A DNA stretch of 64,000 nucleotides from Agromyces flavus (GCF_900104685.1 NZ_LT629755.1:3534001-3598000), one strand, 5' to 3'. Counted from the stretch's first letter, positions 17,400 through 25,951 are shown. Numbers and translations: made by a program. Notes: generated from the sequence alone by a model not told the origin.

Positions 17400-17485
17400 T
17401 TGCGATCCGATCACGACGATTGCGATCCGGTCACGACGGTCACGACGAGGTCACGAGCAGGTCACGAGGAGGTCGCGATCACGAG
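17400..17485. repeat. TCACGA iteron-like repeats
   Basis: An 18-base unit (TTGCGATCCG, then A or G, then TCACGAC) occurs at 17400-17417 and 17420-17437, followed by further TCACGA copies at 17440, 17451, 17462 and 17479: six TCACGA in 75 bases, roughly 9-20 bases apart. They lie in the 221-base gap between two minus-strand genes, upstream of the 115-residue membrane protein and downstream of the glycosyltransferase. No other gene is seen in the gap. Confidence 0.7.
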
Positions 17486-17530
17486 GCAGGGGCCGCGAGG
17501 CGAGATGCCGACGATGGCGGCCGGGGTCGG

Positions 17531-19300
17531 TCAGTCCGTTGCGTCGGGCGGGGGTGCGAGCGGGCCGACGCGGTCGAGTTCGACCACCGGGCGCAGGCCT
17601 GGATGCCGTTCCAGGAGCGCGGCGGCGAGCGGCATCGACTGGCAATCGGCCAAGATGAGCGTGGCGTCCTCGAGCAGGGCCACCTGGCGTGGGCGGCCGA
17701 GGTCCGGCAGCGCGCGTCGGGCTGCGCCGAGCCCGGCTCGGACGCCTCCCGACCGCGCGGCGCCCACGACCGACGCGGCGACCCGACGTGCCCGTCCGAC
17801 CAGCCCGTCGCCGCTCGCCGCGTCGACCGCGGCCGGTCGCACGACCGTCACGTTCGTCCCCTGCGTTCCCCGGGGCTCAGCGGCGAGGGCGGCGATGCCC
17901 GGGTCGGCGGTGAGCAGCTGGGTCGGCGCGCCGAGCCGACGGGCGGCGTCCAGCTCCGCCTCGACGTGGAATCGGCGCCAGCTCGACACCGCAGCGACGA
18001 CGATGCGCTCGGGCGGCGTCCGAGTGGCGTCCAGTCCGGGGGTGAGCGAGGGGTCCGCCACGGGCGAGACCGCGCCGTCCACGCCGTACGCACGTGCGAG
18101 TCGCTGCCGGACGGCGTCGAGCCCGTACCGTCGGTCGAGCTCGGCCCGCGCCCCGTCGAGGTCGAGCGCGCCGAGCCCGGCCGAGAGGTCGCGCCACGCG
18201 TCGACGAGCTGGTCGGGCGACTCCTCGACGTCGACGAAGCGGCCGACGCGGTCCTCGACTCCGGCGAGGGCCTCCTCGGGACCGCCGCTGCGGGTGACGA
18301 TGACGGGCAGCCCGGCCGCCACCGCCTCGGGAACCGCGAGGTGGAACGTCTCGTAGGTGCTCGGCGCGAACAGCACGTCGTGGCTCGGGAGTTCGGCGAG
18401 GAGCTCGCGATGGCCGAGGACCCCGTGCAGGTGCAGCCGGTCGGCGACCCCGGCCTCTCGCGCGATGGCGTCGACCTGGTCGCGCAGCGGGCCGGTCCCG
18501 TACATCGAGAGGGTCACCTCGGGGTTCTCGCGAGCGGCGATCGCGAACGCACGAGCGAGCCGGAGGACGCCCTTGCGCTCGATGAGCCCGCCGATGAAGA
18601 CCCATCGGTGCAGCGCGGTGGGCGGGGAGGTGCGTCGCGGTGCGCCCGCGAAGTCGACGGGGTTCGCGAGCACCTGGACGCGACCGTGCGGATCGTCGAC
18701 ACGGTCGAGCACCTGGGCGCGCACCAGTTCGCTGACGCAGAACACCGCGTCCGCGCGGTCGATCAGTTCCGCGTAGTGGTCGCGCGCCTGCGGCTGGGCG
18801 AGCACGTCGCGCAGCGTCGTGGAGTGCTCGGTGGCGACCACGCGGGCGCCCGGCTGCGCGAGGCGTGCGGCGAGCAGTCCGCCGAAGTACCCCACGTGCC
18901 CGTGCACGGCGGGCGACGCGAACTCGCCGAGGGCGCGACGGACGTCGCGGACGAGCGCCTCGCCCCGGCGCCCCCAATCGTCACCGCCGACGGTGAGCAC
19001 GGGGACACGGTGCACGGGTCCGCTTCCGCCGCTCACCCGGGTGCCCGCCGTGCGGCGGAGCGCATCGAGCGTCGCGTCGAACGCCGGACGCAACCGAGCG
19101 GCATCCGCCGCGGCCCCGGCTCCCCACTCCTCGCCGTGCACCACCTGCAGTCCTCCGGCGCTCCGGATCCCGTCCAGCTCCGCGGCCAGTCGCGCCTGCT
19201 CGGCGACGAAGGAGCCCGCCATCCGATGGTGGTTCGTCGGATACCACGGGGTGGCGACGGTGAGGCCGAACGCGGATGGGGCGGGAGTGGCGGAAGTCAC
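17531..19300 (-). CDS. Glycosyltransferase family 4-type protein
   Basis: 589 residues from GTG 19300. The N-terminal half has GT4-like features (TVATPWYPTNHHRMAGSFV, VHGHVGYFGGLLAARLAQ), then the GT-B core: CVSELVRAQVLDR, WVFIGGLIERKGVLRLARAF, and the donor-binding LFAPSTYETFHLAVPEA(V)AAGLPVI motif with the E-x7-E pattern. The last ~170 residues form a further domain with no clear motif. Likely makes cell-envelope glycans; donor unknown. TATGGT lies 6 bases before the GTG; farther upstream starts overlap the divergent SDR gene and are rejected. Confidence 0.85.
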   Translation of the reverse strand: MTSATPAPSAFGLTVATPWYPTNHHRMAGSFVAEQARLAAELDGIRSAGGLQVVHGEEWGAGAAADAARLRPAFDATLDALRRTAGTRVSGGSGPVHRVPVLTVGGDDWGRRGEALVRDVRRALGEFASPAVHGHVGYFGGLLAARLAQPGARVVATEHSTTLRDVLAQPQARDHYAELIDRADAVFCVSELVRAQVLDRVDDPHGRVQVLANPVDFAGAPRRTSPPTALHRWVFIGGLIERKGVLRLARAFAIAARENPEVTLSMYGTGPLRDQVDAIAREAGVADRLHLHGVLGHRELLAELPSHDVLFAPSTYETFHLAVPEAVAAGLPVIVTRSGGPEEALAGVEDRVGRFVDVEESPDQLVDAWRDLSAGLGALDLDGARAELDRRYGLDAVRQRLARAYGVDGAVSPVADPSLTPGLDATRTPPERIVVAAVSSWRRFHVEAELDAARRLGAPTQLLTADPGIAALAAEPRGTQGTNVTVVRPAAVDAASGDGLVGRARRVAASVVGAARSGGVRAGLGAARRALPDLGRPRQVALLEDATLILADCQSMPLAAALLERHPGLRPVVELDRVGPLAPPPDATD

Positions 19301-19306
19301 GGGGTC

Positions 19307-19312
19307 ACCATA
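19307..19312 (-). promoter_or_regulatory. -10 hexamer of leaderless glycosyltransferase gene
   Basis: TATGGT on the minus strand, 6 bases before GTG 19300. Confidence 0.55.
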
Positions 19313-19349
19313 CCCAGCGCACACACAGCCGACCGCTATTCGACAGGTG

Positions 19350-19355
19350 TAGAAT
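19350..19355 (+). promoter_or_regulatory. Candidate -10 of the SDR gene
   Basis: TAGAAT about 35 bases before ATG 19389, with the AAAGGAG site between. No good -35 is visible. Confidence 0.35.
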
Positions 19356-19388
19356 TGCGGGAACGACGAAGTGAAAGGAGCCATCGAC

Positions 19389-20132
19389 ATGGCACGCGTC
19401 AGCGGAAAGGTCGCACTCATCAGCGGAGGAGCCCGGGGCATGGGGGCGTCGCACGCCCGCCTGCTCGTCCAGGAGGGCGCGAAGGTCGTGATCGGCGACC
19501 TGCTCGACGAGGACGGCACGGCGCTCGCCGCCGAGCTCGGCGAGGACAACGCCCGCTACGTGCACCTCGACGTCACCGACTACGCCGAATGGGAGGCCGC
19601 CGTCGCCGCGGCCACCGAGGCGTTCGGCCGGCTCGACATCGTCGTGAACAACGCCGGCATCGCGAACTTCGGGCCGATCGAGGACTACACGATCGACGCC
19701 TGGCAGAAGATCATCGACATCAACCTCACGGGCGTGTTCTACGGCATCAAGGCCGCCATCCCCGTGCTCAAGGAGTCGGGCAAGGGCTCGATCATCAACA
19801 TCTCCTCGACCGCGGGCCTCCAGGGCTACGAGGCCCTGCCCGGCTACAACGCCGCGAAGTACGGCGTGCGCGGGCTGACCAAGAACGCGGCGCTCGACCT
19901 CGGCCGCTACAACATCCGGGTCAACTCGGTGCACCCGGGCGTCATCCGCACGCCCATGACCGAGGACCTCGACACGCCGCAGAACCACGTCGCGCTGCAC
20001 CGGGTCGGCGAGCCGATCGAGCTGTCCAACCTCGTCCTGTTCCTCGCGAGCGACGAGTCGAGCTTCTCGACCGGTGCCGAGTTCGTCGCCGACGGTGGCG
20101 AGACGGCGGGCCTCGCGCACTACGAGAGCTGA
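19389..20132 (+). CDS. Classical SDR oxidoreductase (hydroxysteroid/glucose dehydrogenase-like)
   Basis: 247 residues. Cofactor loop GGARGMGASHARLL, NNAGIANFGP, catalytic Ser in ISSTAGLQGYEALPG and YNAAK active site. Family relatives include 3-alpha/20-beta hydroxysteroid dehydrogenases and glucose 1-dehydrogenases. The acidic residue after the second strand (VIGDLLDED) favours NAD over NADP. ATG 19389 is supported by GAAAGGAG 8 bases upstream; the in-frame ATG at 19371 is not. Convergent with the next gene across a strong hairpin. Confidence 0.92.
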   Translation: MARVSGKVALISGGARGMGASHARLLVQEGAKVVIGDLLDEDGTALAAELGEDNARYVHLDVTDYAEWEAAVAAATEAFGRLDIVVNNAGIANFGPIEDYTIDAWQKIIDINLTGVFYGIKAAIPVLKESGKGSIINISSTAGLQGYEALPGYNAAKYGVRGLTKNAALDLGRYNIRVNSVHPGVIRTPMTEDLDTPQNHVALHRVGEPIELSNLVLFLASDESSFSTGAEFVADGGETAGLAHYES

Positions 20133-20160
20133 GCCTGCGCAGGTCGGCATGACGATCGAC

Positions 20161-20197
20161 GGGCGGATGTCGCGACCTCGCGTCGCGCCATCCGCCC
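20161..20197. terminator. Bidirectional hairpin between convergent genes
   Basis: 16-base arms (20161-20176 and 20182-20197) with one mismatch and a 5-base loop CTCGC. It sits between the stop of the SDR (20132) and that of the minus-strand reductase (20206). No T-tract. The arms contain the words CGGATGTCGCG / CGCGCCATCCG that recur in other gaps of this window. Confidence 0.65.
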
Positions 20198-20205
20198 GCG
20201 CTCGT

Positions 20206-21234
20206 TCAGGGCCTGACGAGACCGAGCTCGATGAGGCTGCGCGCCGAGGCGAGCACCGCCTCCTCGCGAGGGCGCGGCGTCCAGCCGAGCACCCGGGTCG
20301 CCTTCTCGTGCGAGGCATCCTTGCGTCGGCCGAGCTCGGGCGCGAGCGATCGCAGGTCTGCGTTGAACGGCGCACCGACGCGCACGACCCAGTCGGGCAG
20401 CGTCCGCTTCGTCACGCGGCGGGCGGCCTCGCCGAGCTCGTCGCGCAGCACGGCGGCCAGCTCGGGGTAGGTCAACGCGTCGCCCGACACGGCGATGAAC
20501 CGTTCGCCCGCGGCATCCGGATGGCGCATCGCGCGCAGGTGCAGGTCGGCGACGTCGCGCACGTCGACCGCGTTGAACGACGCGCGCGGCAACGCGGGCA
20601 CCCGGCCGTCGAGCAGCATGAGCAGCAGCGCGAGCGAGCTCGACAGGTCTGGACCGATCGCCGGGCCGAACACGCCGCCCGGGTTCACGACCGCGAGCTC
20701 GAGCCCGCCGCCCTCGCGCGCGATGAAGTCCCACGCCGCGCGCTCGGCGAGCGTCTTGGAGCGCGCGTACGCGCCGACACCGGCCCGGTCGGGATCCGTC
20801 CAGTCCGCCTCGGTGAACCGGTGGCCGGGGTGCGGTCCGTAGCCGACCGCGGCGAACGACGAGGTCTGCACGACCCGCCGCACGCCCGCGTCGCGCGCGG
20901 CATGCAGGACCCGGAGCGTGCCCTCGCGAGCGGGACGGATGAGCTCGTCCTCGTCCCTCGGCTGCCGGGTCGGGAACGGGGAGGCGACGTGCAGCACGTG
21001 CGTCACGTCGCGTACCGCGTCGGGCCAGCCGGCGTCGTCGAGCAGGTCGGCCCCGACCACATCGACGTCCGAGGGGTCGGCGCCGCCGAGCCGCACGAGC
21101 GCGCGCAGGTCGTCGGTCCGTCGGAGGTCGCGCACGGTCGTGCGGACTCGAGCGCCGTCGGCCAGGAGCCGGATGATGCAGTTCACGCCGATGAAGCCGG
21201 TTCCGCCGGTGACCAGGATGAGTTCGTCGCTCAT
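20206..21234 (-). CDS. NAD-dependent epimerase / dihydroflavonol-4-reductase-like SDR
   Basis: 342 residues. GGTGFIGVNCIIRLL cofactor motif, TTVRDLRRTDD suggesting an Arg that favours NADPH, VLHVASPFP, TSSFAAVGYG and YARSK active site. The extended-SDR subfamily covers dihydroflavonol, cinnamoyl-CoA and methylglyoxal/aldehyde reductases; the substrate is open. GGGAGG precedes ATG 21234. Divergent from the TetR gene across 74 bases, so it may be the TetR target. Confidence 0.87.
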   Translation of the reverse strand: MSDELILVTGGTGFIGVNCIIRLLADGARVRTTVRDLRRTDDLRALVRLGGADPSDVDVVGADLLDDAGWPDAVRDVTHVLHVASPFPTRQPRDEDELIRPAREGTLRVLHAARDAGVRRVVQTSSFAAVGYGPHPGHRFTEADWTDPDRAGVGAYARSKTLAERAAWDFIAREGGGLELAVVNPGGVFGPAIGPDLSSSLALLLMLLDGRVPALPRASFNAVDVRDVADLHLRAMRHPDAAGERFIAVSGDALTYPELAAVLRDELGEAARRVTKRTLPDWVVRVGAPFNADLRSLAPELGRRKDASHEKATRVLGWTPRPREEAVLASARSLIELGLVRP

Positions 21235-21296
21235 GGGCGCCTCCCGGTCGGGACTCTACTCCGCCGCAATCGCGGGTCGAGGGGCGACGCCGTGGG

Positions 21297-21302
21297 TAGG
21301 GT
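21297..21302 (+). promoter_or_regulatory. -10 hexamer of leaderless tetR gene
   Basis: TAGGGT, 6 bases before ATG 21309. Confidence 0.55.
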
Positions 21303-21308
21303 GACGGC

Positions 21309-21992
21309 ATGAGCCGAGCGGATGCGCTGCCGCCGATCGCCCCGGCGGGTGGATCGGCCGACGCGCCGAACGGCGGCCCCGCCGGGGCCGAGGTCGCCGC
21401 AACCGCGCCAGACGACCCGCGCCTGCTCCGGACGCGCGCCGCGCTGACCGACGCCCTCCTGCGACTTCTCGAGCGCATGCCGCTCGACGAGATCACCGTC
21501 GCCGCCCTGTGCCGCGAGGCGGGCGTGCACCGCACGACCTTCTACGGGCACGCGCCCAGCGTGCATGCCTTCGCGCTGACCGTGTTCACGCAGGACCTCG
21601 ACCAGCTCACCGCGGTCGCGGCCGAGCCCACCGAGACGCCCGAGCACCTCGCCGAGCGCTACTTCGACTCCCTCACGCGCGTGCTCGACCACGTCGCCGA
21701 CGAGCGCGTCGGCTACCGGGCGCTGTTCGGCTCGACGAGCCGCGGCGTCTTCCGGGCGGCCCTCGACGAGCGGATGCGGCGACGTGCGCGCGTCGCGCTC
21801 GAGGTGTGGCGCGCCAAGCGCGTTCCCGGCGCGCCCGTCGCCGACACGGCCGTCGACCAGGCGGCGGCGTTCATCGCGGGCGGGCTGGTCGGCGCGATCG
21901 AGGCGTGGGCCATGGGCGATGAGACGGATGCCGCGGCATCCGCTGCACGGATCGCGGCGCTCATGCCGGCCTGGTGGCCCCGACGCCGCTGA
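21309..21992 (+). CDS. TetR-family transcriptional regulator
   Basis: 227 residues. A Pro/Ala/Gly-rich N-terminal extension (about 1-38) precedes the TetR helix-turn-helix (residues ~42-85: RTRAALTDALLRLL..., ITVAALCREAGVHRTTFYGH). The rest is an all-helical ligand domain. Divergently adjacent to the reductase gene at 20206-21234, hence probable local repressor. No Shine-Dalgarno; TAGGGT lies 6 bases before the ATG. The codons at 21926-21941 form a perfect 16-base palindrome. Confidence 0.87.
   Translation: MSRADALPPIAPAGGSADAPNGGPAGAEVAATAPDDPRLLRTRAALTDALLRLLERMPLDEITVAALCREAGVHRTTFYGHAPSVHAFALTVFTQDLDQLTAVAAEPTETPEHLAERYFDSLTRVLDHVADERVGYRALFGSTSRGVFRAALDERMRRRARVALEVWRAKRVPGAPVADTAVDQAAAFIAGGLVGAIEAWAMGDETDAAASAARIAALMPAWWPRRR
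21926..21941. repeat. Head-to-head copies of the GGATGCCGC word
   Basis: GGATGCCGCGGCATCC is a perfect 16-base palindrome made of two overlapping copies of the word that recurs about 30 times in the window. It is inside the tetR coding region. Confidence 0.7.
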
Positions 21993-22059
21993 CGCACATG
22001 CGCGAGGCGCCGGCGGCGACGCGGTGCGCGAAGCTTGCGGCCGGTGGCATCCTTGCCAG

Positions 22060-23007
22060 ATGACCAAGGGCAACCACCGCGTGGCGGTGCTCGTGCTCGA
22101 CGGCGCCAAGCCGCTCGATGTCGGCATCCCGGCCCAGACCTTCACGACGCGCGCGAGCATGCCGTACGAGGTGCGTGTGTGCGGTGCGCACCCCGGGCTC
22201 GTCACGGGCGGGGACGGGCTGTCGTACCACGTTGCCGACGGACTCGAGGCGTTCGAGTGGGCGGAGACGATCTTCATCCCCGGGTACCGCCATCCCGATC
22301 GCGAGGACCCGCCGGCCGCGGTCGTCGACGCGCTGCGGGCGGCGCACGACCGCGGTGCCCGGCTCGCCGCGATCTCGACGGGCGCGTTCGCGCTCGCCGC
22401 GACCGGGCTGCTGGACGGCCGGCGGGCCACGACGCACTGGCACTACACGCGCGCGTTGCAGGCGCGGCATCCGCTCGTCAGGGTCGACGAGAACGTGCTG
22501 TTCGTCGACGAGGGGCAGGTGCTGACCTCGGCGGGCGCGGCATCCGGCATCGACCTCTGCCTGCACCTCGTGCGGCGCGACCACGGCGTCGCGGCTTCGA
22601 ATCACGCGGCCAGGCGGCTCGTCGCCGCGCCCTACCGCAGCGGTGGACAGGCGCAGTACGTGCCACGAGCGCTGCCCGAGCCGCTCGGCGACGTGTTCGC
22701 GGCGACCCGGCAGTGGGCGCTCGAGCACCTGCAGGAGCCGCTCACGCTGGGCGACCTCGCGCGCAATGCCAACGTGTCGGCCCGCACGTTCTCGCGGCGG
22801 TTCGTGGACGACACGGGCTACACGCCGATGCAGTGGATCCTGCGGGCGCGCATCGACCTGGCGCGCGAACTGCTCGAGCGCACGGACCTCGGCGTCGAGC
22901 AGGTCGCCGACCGGGTCGGACTCGGCACCGGCGCGAACCTGCGGCTGCACTTCCAGCGGATCCTCGGCACGTCGCCGAGCGAGTACCGGCACACATTCGC
23001 GGCGTGA
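22060..23007 (+). CDS. GlxA-family transcriptional regulator (DJ-1/PfpI plus AraC HTH)
   Basis: 315 residues. An N-terminal DJ-1/PfpI-like domain (about 1-185; ISTGAFALAATGLLDGR, ATTHWHY) has Thr in place of the nucleophile Cys, so it is likely a ligand-sensing, not enzymatic, domain. The C-terminal AraC/XylS domain (about 220-315) has both helix-turn-helices (LTLGDLARNANVSARTFSRRF and the VEQVADRVGLGTGANLRLHF region). CATCCT lies 6 bases before ATG 22060 and there is no Shine-Dalgarno. Target genes unknown. Confidence 0.9.
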   Translation: MTKGNHRVAVLVLDGAKPLDVGIPAQTFTTRASMPYEVRVCGAHPGLVTGGDGLSYHVADGLEAFEWAETIFIPGYRHPDREDPPAAVVDALRAAHDRGARLAAISTGAFALAATGLLDGRRATTHWHYTRALQARHPLVRVDENVLFVDEGQVLTSAGAASGIDLCLHLVRRDHGVAASNHAARRLVAAPYRSGGQAQYVPRALPEPLGDVFAATRQWALEHLQEPLTLGDLARNANVSARTFSRRFVDDTGYTPMQWILRARIDLARELLERTDLGVEQVADRVGLGTGANLRLHFQRILGTSPSEYRHTFAA

Positions 23008-23038
23008 AGGGCCGGGCCGGTGCGGCCAGGTGCGCCGC

Positions 23039-23566
23039 TCAGCGGCCGGCGCGGCTCCCCGTGAGCTCGCCGGTCCGTTGCGTGCTGCGGATGTCGCGCG
23101 CAGCCGACGCGGGCTGGGGTTGCACCTCGTGCGACGAGCCGGTGAGCAGGCGCACGGCCGCGTCGACCATGCGCGCGGCGATCACGCCGATGAGCGCGCC
23201 GCCGGCGTTCGCGACGAGGTCGCGCGGGTCGGAGATGCGGTCGGCCATGGGGATCTGCACGAGCTCGATGAGCAGGCTGAAGCCCGCCGCCATGATCGCG
23301 GGGACGACGAACGAGACGCCGCGCAACGCGAACGCGAGCAGTGCGCCGAACGGCACGAACATGAGCACGTTGAGCATCAGCTCGGACTCGAGCCCGGTGG
23401 TCCACGTCGCCCGTTCGAGCCAGAGCTCCCAGTCGAGCACGCCGTTCGGCGACTGGTAGCCCGAGCCCGCCCACGGCACCGGCCCGAGGGTCGCCCAGAG
23501 CACGACGGCGGCGTACAGGAAGAGCAGTACGGCGGCGGCTCGGGAGGGACGCATGCGTTCCATCAT
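23039..23566 (-). CDS. VanZ-like family membrane protein
   Basis: 175 residues. Four or five hydrophobic helices with the VanZ pattern: RAAAVLLFLYAAVVLWATLGP, LMLNVLMFVPFGALLAFAL, LLIELVQIPMADRISDPRDLVANAGGALIG. The short E-x(2)-Q and D-x-x-D residues in the last motif are the family hallmark. VanZ-like proteins are linked to teicoplanin tolerance in enterococci, but most have no known role. Three in-frame ATGs lie at 23566, 23563 and 23554; GGCGGA suits the first. The frame continues far upstream only as antisense of gap. Confidence 0.82.
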   Translation of the reverse strand: MMERMRPSRAAAVLLFLYAAVVLWATLGPVPWAGSGYQSPNGVLDWELWLERATWTTGLESELMLNVLMFVPFGALLAFALRGVSFVVPAIMAAGFSLLIELVQIPMADRISDPRDLVANAGGALIGVIAARMVDAAVRLLTGSSHEVQPQPASAARDIRSTQRTGELTGSRAGR

Positions 23567-23630
23567 GTCGATTCCGCCTGAGCCGTGCCTCCGAGCCTCC
23601 TTTGTGCTTCCCATGTCGGTGCTGTGCGGT

Positions 23631-23711
23631 CGAGCGGATGGCGCGTCGCCCGCGTCGTGGCGAGATCCTTTCGCATGCTGTCGCTCAGGCCACTTCCGCG
23701 CCATCCGCTCG
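23631..23711. repeat. 15-base perfect inverted repeat with 51-base loop
   Basis: Arms CGAGCGGATGGCGCG (23631-23645) and its exact reverse complement (23697-23711) in the divergent gap between the VanZ-like gene and gap. Made of the same CGGATGNCGCG word that forms hairpins elsewhere. Confidence 0.65.
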
Positions 23712-23749
23712 ATCGCCAAGGTTGACGTCGGAAGAAAGGAACCACCCGC

Positions 23750-24745
23750 ATGACTCGCATCGCCGTCAACGGATTCGGCCGCATCGGCCGCAACGTCGTC
23801 CGCGCCCTCGTCGAGCGCGACGCCGAGCTCGAGCTCGTCGCCGTCAACGACCTCACCGACCCCGCCGCTCTCGCGCGGCTGCTCAAGTACGACACCGTCG
23901 GCGGACGCTTCGGTCGCACCGTCGAGGTCGACGGCGACACCCTCGTCATCGACGGCCGCCGCGTGAAGGTGCTCGCCGAGCGCGACCCCGCGAAGCTGCC
24001 CTGGGGCGAGCTCGGCGTCGACGTCGTGCTCGAGTCCACCGGCCGCTTCACCGATGCGGAGGCGGCACGCGCCCACCTCGCCGCCGGCGCGAAGAAGGTC
24101 CTCGTGAGCGCGCCGGCCAAGGGCGCCGACGTGACGCTGGCCTACGGCGTGAACACCGACGCCTACGACGCCGACGAGCACGTGATCGTCTCGAACGCCT
24201 CGTGCACCACGAACGCTCTCGCGCCGCTCGCGAAGGTCCTCGACGACCTCGCCGGCATCGAGCACGGCTTCATGACGACCGTGCACGCGTACACGCAGGA
24301 CCAGAGCCTCCAAGACGGACCGCACTCCGACCCGCGCCGCGCCCGCGCCGCCGCCGAGAACATCGTCCCGGCGTCGACCGGTGCCGCGAAGGCGATCGGC
24401 CTCGTGCTCCCCAACCTCGACGGCAAGCTCAACGGCGACGCGATGCGCGTTCCGGTACCGGTCGGCTCGATCGTCGAGCTCAACGCGACCGTGTCGAAGG
24501 CGGTCACGCGCGACGAGATCCTCGCGGCCTACCGCGCGGCGGCCGAGGGCCCGCTCGAGGGCGTGCTCGAGTACTCCGAGGAGGCGCTCGTCTCGAGCGA
24601 CATCGTCGGCAACCCGCACTCGTCGATCTTCGACGCCGAGCTCACGCGCGTCGACGGCAAGCACGTCAAGGTCGTCGCCTGGTACGACAACGAGTGGGGC
24701 TTCTCGAACCGCGTGATCGACTCGCTGCAGCTGCTCGCGGCCTGA
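23750..24745 (+). CDS. gap: Glyceraldehyde-3-phosphate dehydrogenase, type I
   Basis: 331 residues, full length. NGFGRIGRNVVRAL is the NAD-binding loop, with Asp in AVNDLTD giving NAD preference. The catalytic SNASCTTN motif is at about residues 147-154 and the His of TVHAYTQDQ follows; WYDNEWGFSNR is the C-terminal family motif. It oxidises glyceraldehyde-3-phosphate to 1,3-bisphosphoglycerate in glycolysis. It is isolated from pgk and tpi, which normally follow gap in actinobacteria, so it may be a second copy. GAAAGGAA precedes the ATG. Two hairpins follow. Confidence 0.97.
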   Translation: MTRIAVNGFGRIGRNVVRALVERDAELELVAVNDLTDPAALARLLKYDTVGGRFGRTVEVDGDTLVIDGRRVKVLAERDPAKLPWGELGVDVVLESTGRFTDAEAARAHLAAGAKKVLVSAPAKGADVTLAYGVNTDAYDADEHVIVSNASCTTNALAPLAKVLDDLAGIEHGFMTTVHAYTQDQSLQDGPHSDPRRARAAAENIVPASTGAAKAIGLVLPNLDGKLNGDAMRVPVPVGSIVELNATVSKAVTRDEILAAYRAAAEGPLEGVLEYSEEALVSSDIVGNPHSSIFDAELTRVDGKHVKVVAWYDNEWGFSNRVIDSLQLLAA

Positions 24746-24760
24746 CGCGAGCCACCGACT

Positions 24761-24797
24761 CCGGTCGGTCCGGGAAGCCGGTTCCCGGACCGACCGG
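24761..24797 (+). terminator. First hairpin after gap
   Basis: Perfect 16-base arms (24761-24776 and 24782-24797; CCGGTCGGTCCGGGAA) with loop GCCGG, 15 bases after the gap stop. No T-tract follows. Confidence 0.8.
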
Positions 24798-24805
24798 CCA
24801 AGACG

Positions 24806-24842
24806 TCGCGCCGGCGGGGGAGTGGAGCCCCCGCCGGCGCGA
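24806..24842. terminator. Second hairpin, between gap and the convergent hydrolase
   Basis: Perfect 15-base arms (24806-24820 and 24828-24842; core GCGCCGGCGGGGG) with a 7-base loop, 8 bases after the first hairpin. A short GTTT follows on the plus strand. It could stop both convergent transcripts. Confidence 0.75.
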
Positions 24843-24875
24843 TCGTGTTTCCACGAGGTCGTCGATGCGATGTCG

Positions 24876-25832
24876 CTATCCGGCAATGACCTCGCGGATG
24901 GCGTCGATGACGACATCGGGCCGATCCACGTGGATGTCGTGGCCGGTGTCGTCGACCGCGACGACGATGCCGCGCGTCGATTCGGCGGCGAACTCCCGAT
25001 GACCATCGCTGATGGCCGCCAGGGTGACCTCGTGGTACTCCGGCGGCAGGCCCGCCAGGTATGGCAGCGGCGGCGACTCGAGCACGATGACCGGGAGCTC
25101 GCCGAAGATCGGGCCGGGCTCGTCCAGCAGCGCCGCGATTTCCTCGTCGCACTCCGCGAGGAGGAGATGCTCGGCGTCCTGGGCGGGGTCGAACATGACC
25201 TCGTCGAGGTATCGGCGCTCCTCCGCCACCTCCGGTGATTCGTCGGGTGACTCCGCGGGCAATGCGGCCCGTTGGGCGGTACTGAGACGCGGCGTGTGCG
25301 GGTCGACGAGCACGATTCCTGCGACCCGTTCCGCCGCCTGGGCCACCAGCCCGACGGCGGGAAGCGATCCGCGCGAATGCGCGACCACGACGACCGGCTC
25401 CTCCAATCGCGCACCATCGAGCAGTGCGATGAGGTCTGCCACCTGGTCCGCCGTGGTGCGGCTGGACTCGGGCGGCGGGTCGCTGCTCCCCACGCCCGCC
25501 CGGTCGTAGGCGCACAGGTGGTGACTCTCGGCGGCGAACTGACGGGCCATCGGCGCCCAGTACGACAACGGCGGCCCCTGACCGGCGATGAGCAGGACGG
25601 TGGGCTCGCCGGCGACCGCGTCGCCCCAGCATTCCATGTGGAGCGATCGGCCCCCGATGTCGACCTGCTCGGAGTAGGTGGTGGGCTCGCTCGGGGCTTC
25701 CCACGCGCCGGACGCGTCCGATGGTTCGGTCGTCCGTGACGCATCGCTTCCCGCGGAGCATCCTGCCCCGAGAAGTGCGATCACGACCGCGACCGAGGCG
25801 GCGCACCGAGTGCGTGCCTCCATGCGCTTCAT
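24876..25832 (-). CDS. Alpha/beta-hydrolase lipoprotein
   Basis: 318 residues. Signal peptide with lipobox LGAGC near residue 22-26, then a Ser/Thr linker and an alpha/beta-hydrolase domain: LLIAGQGPPLSYW (oxyanion region), CAYDRAGVGSSDPP, nucleophile elbow AHSRGSLPA (here H-S-R-G in place of G-x-S-x-G), and a C-terminal DDTGHDIH with the catalytic His. It would sit on the outer face of the membrane; substrate unknown. The start is uncertain between ATG 25832 (AGAGGA close upstream) and ATG 25823. Confidence 0.82.
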   Translation of the reverse strand: MKRMEARTRCAASVAVVIALLGAGCSAGSDASRTTEPSDASGAWEAPSEPTTYSEQVDIGGRSLHMECWGDAVAGEPTVLLIAGQGPPLSYWAPMARQFAAESHHLCAYDRAGVGSSDPPPESSRTTADQVADLIALLDGARLEEPVVVVAHSRGSLPAVGLVAQAAERVAGIVLVDPHTPRLSTAQRAALPAESPDESPEVAEERRYLDEVMFDPAQDAEHLLLAECDEEIAALLDEPGPIFGELPVIVLESPPLPYLAGLPPEYHEVTLAAISDGHREFAAESTRGIVVAVDDTGHDIHVDRPDVVIDAIREVIAG

Positions 25833-25951
25833 GTTCCTCTGCTTGGATTGCGCCCGCAATCGGTGCGTCATCCCGCTCGCCGGCGTGCCTCCTGAGTCGG
25901 CGTGTGATGGTTCCGTGCGTGATGGGTTCCGGATGGCTCACACGAGCGAAG

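Noticed and set aside
23563-25744. Long minus-strand frame extending the VanZ-like gene upstream
   Set aside because: It is antisense to gap; the VanZ-like gene starts near 23566.
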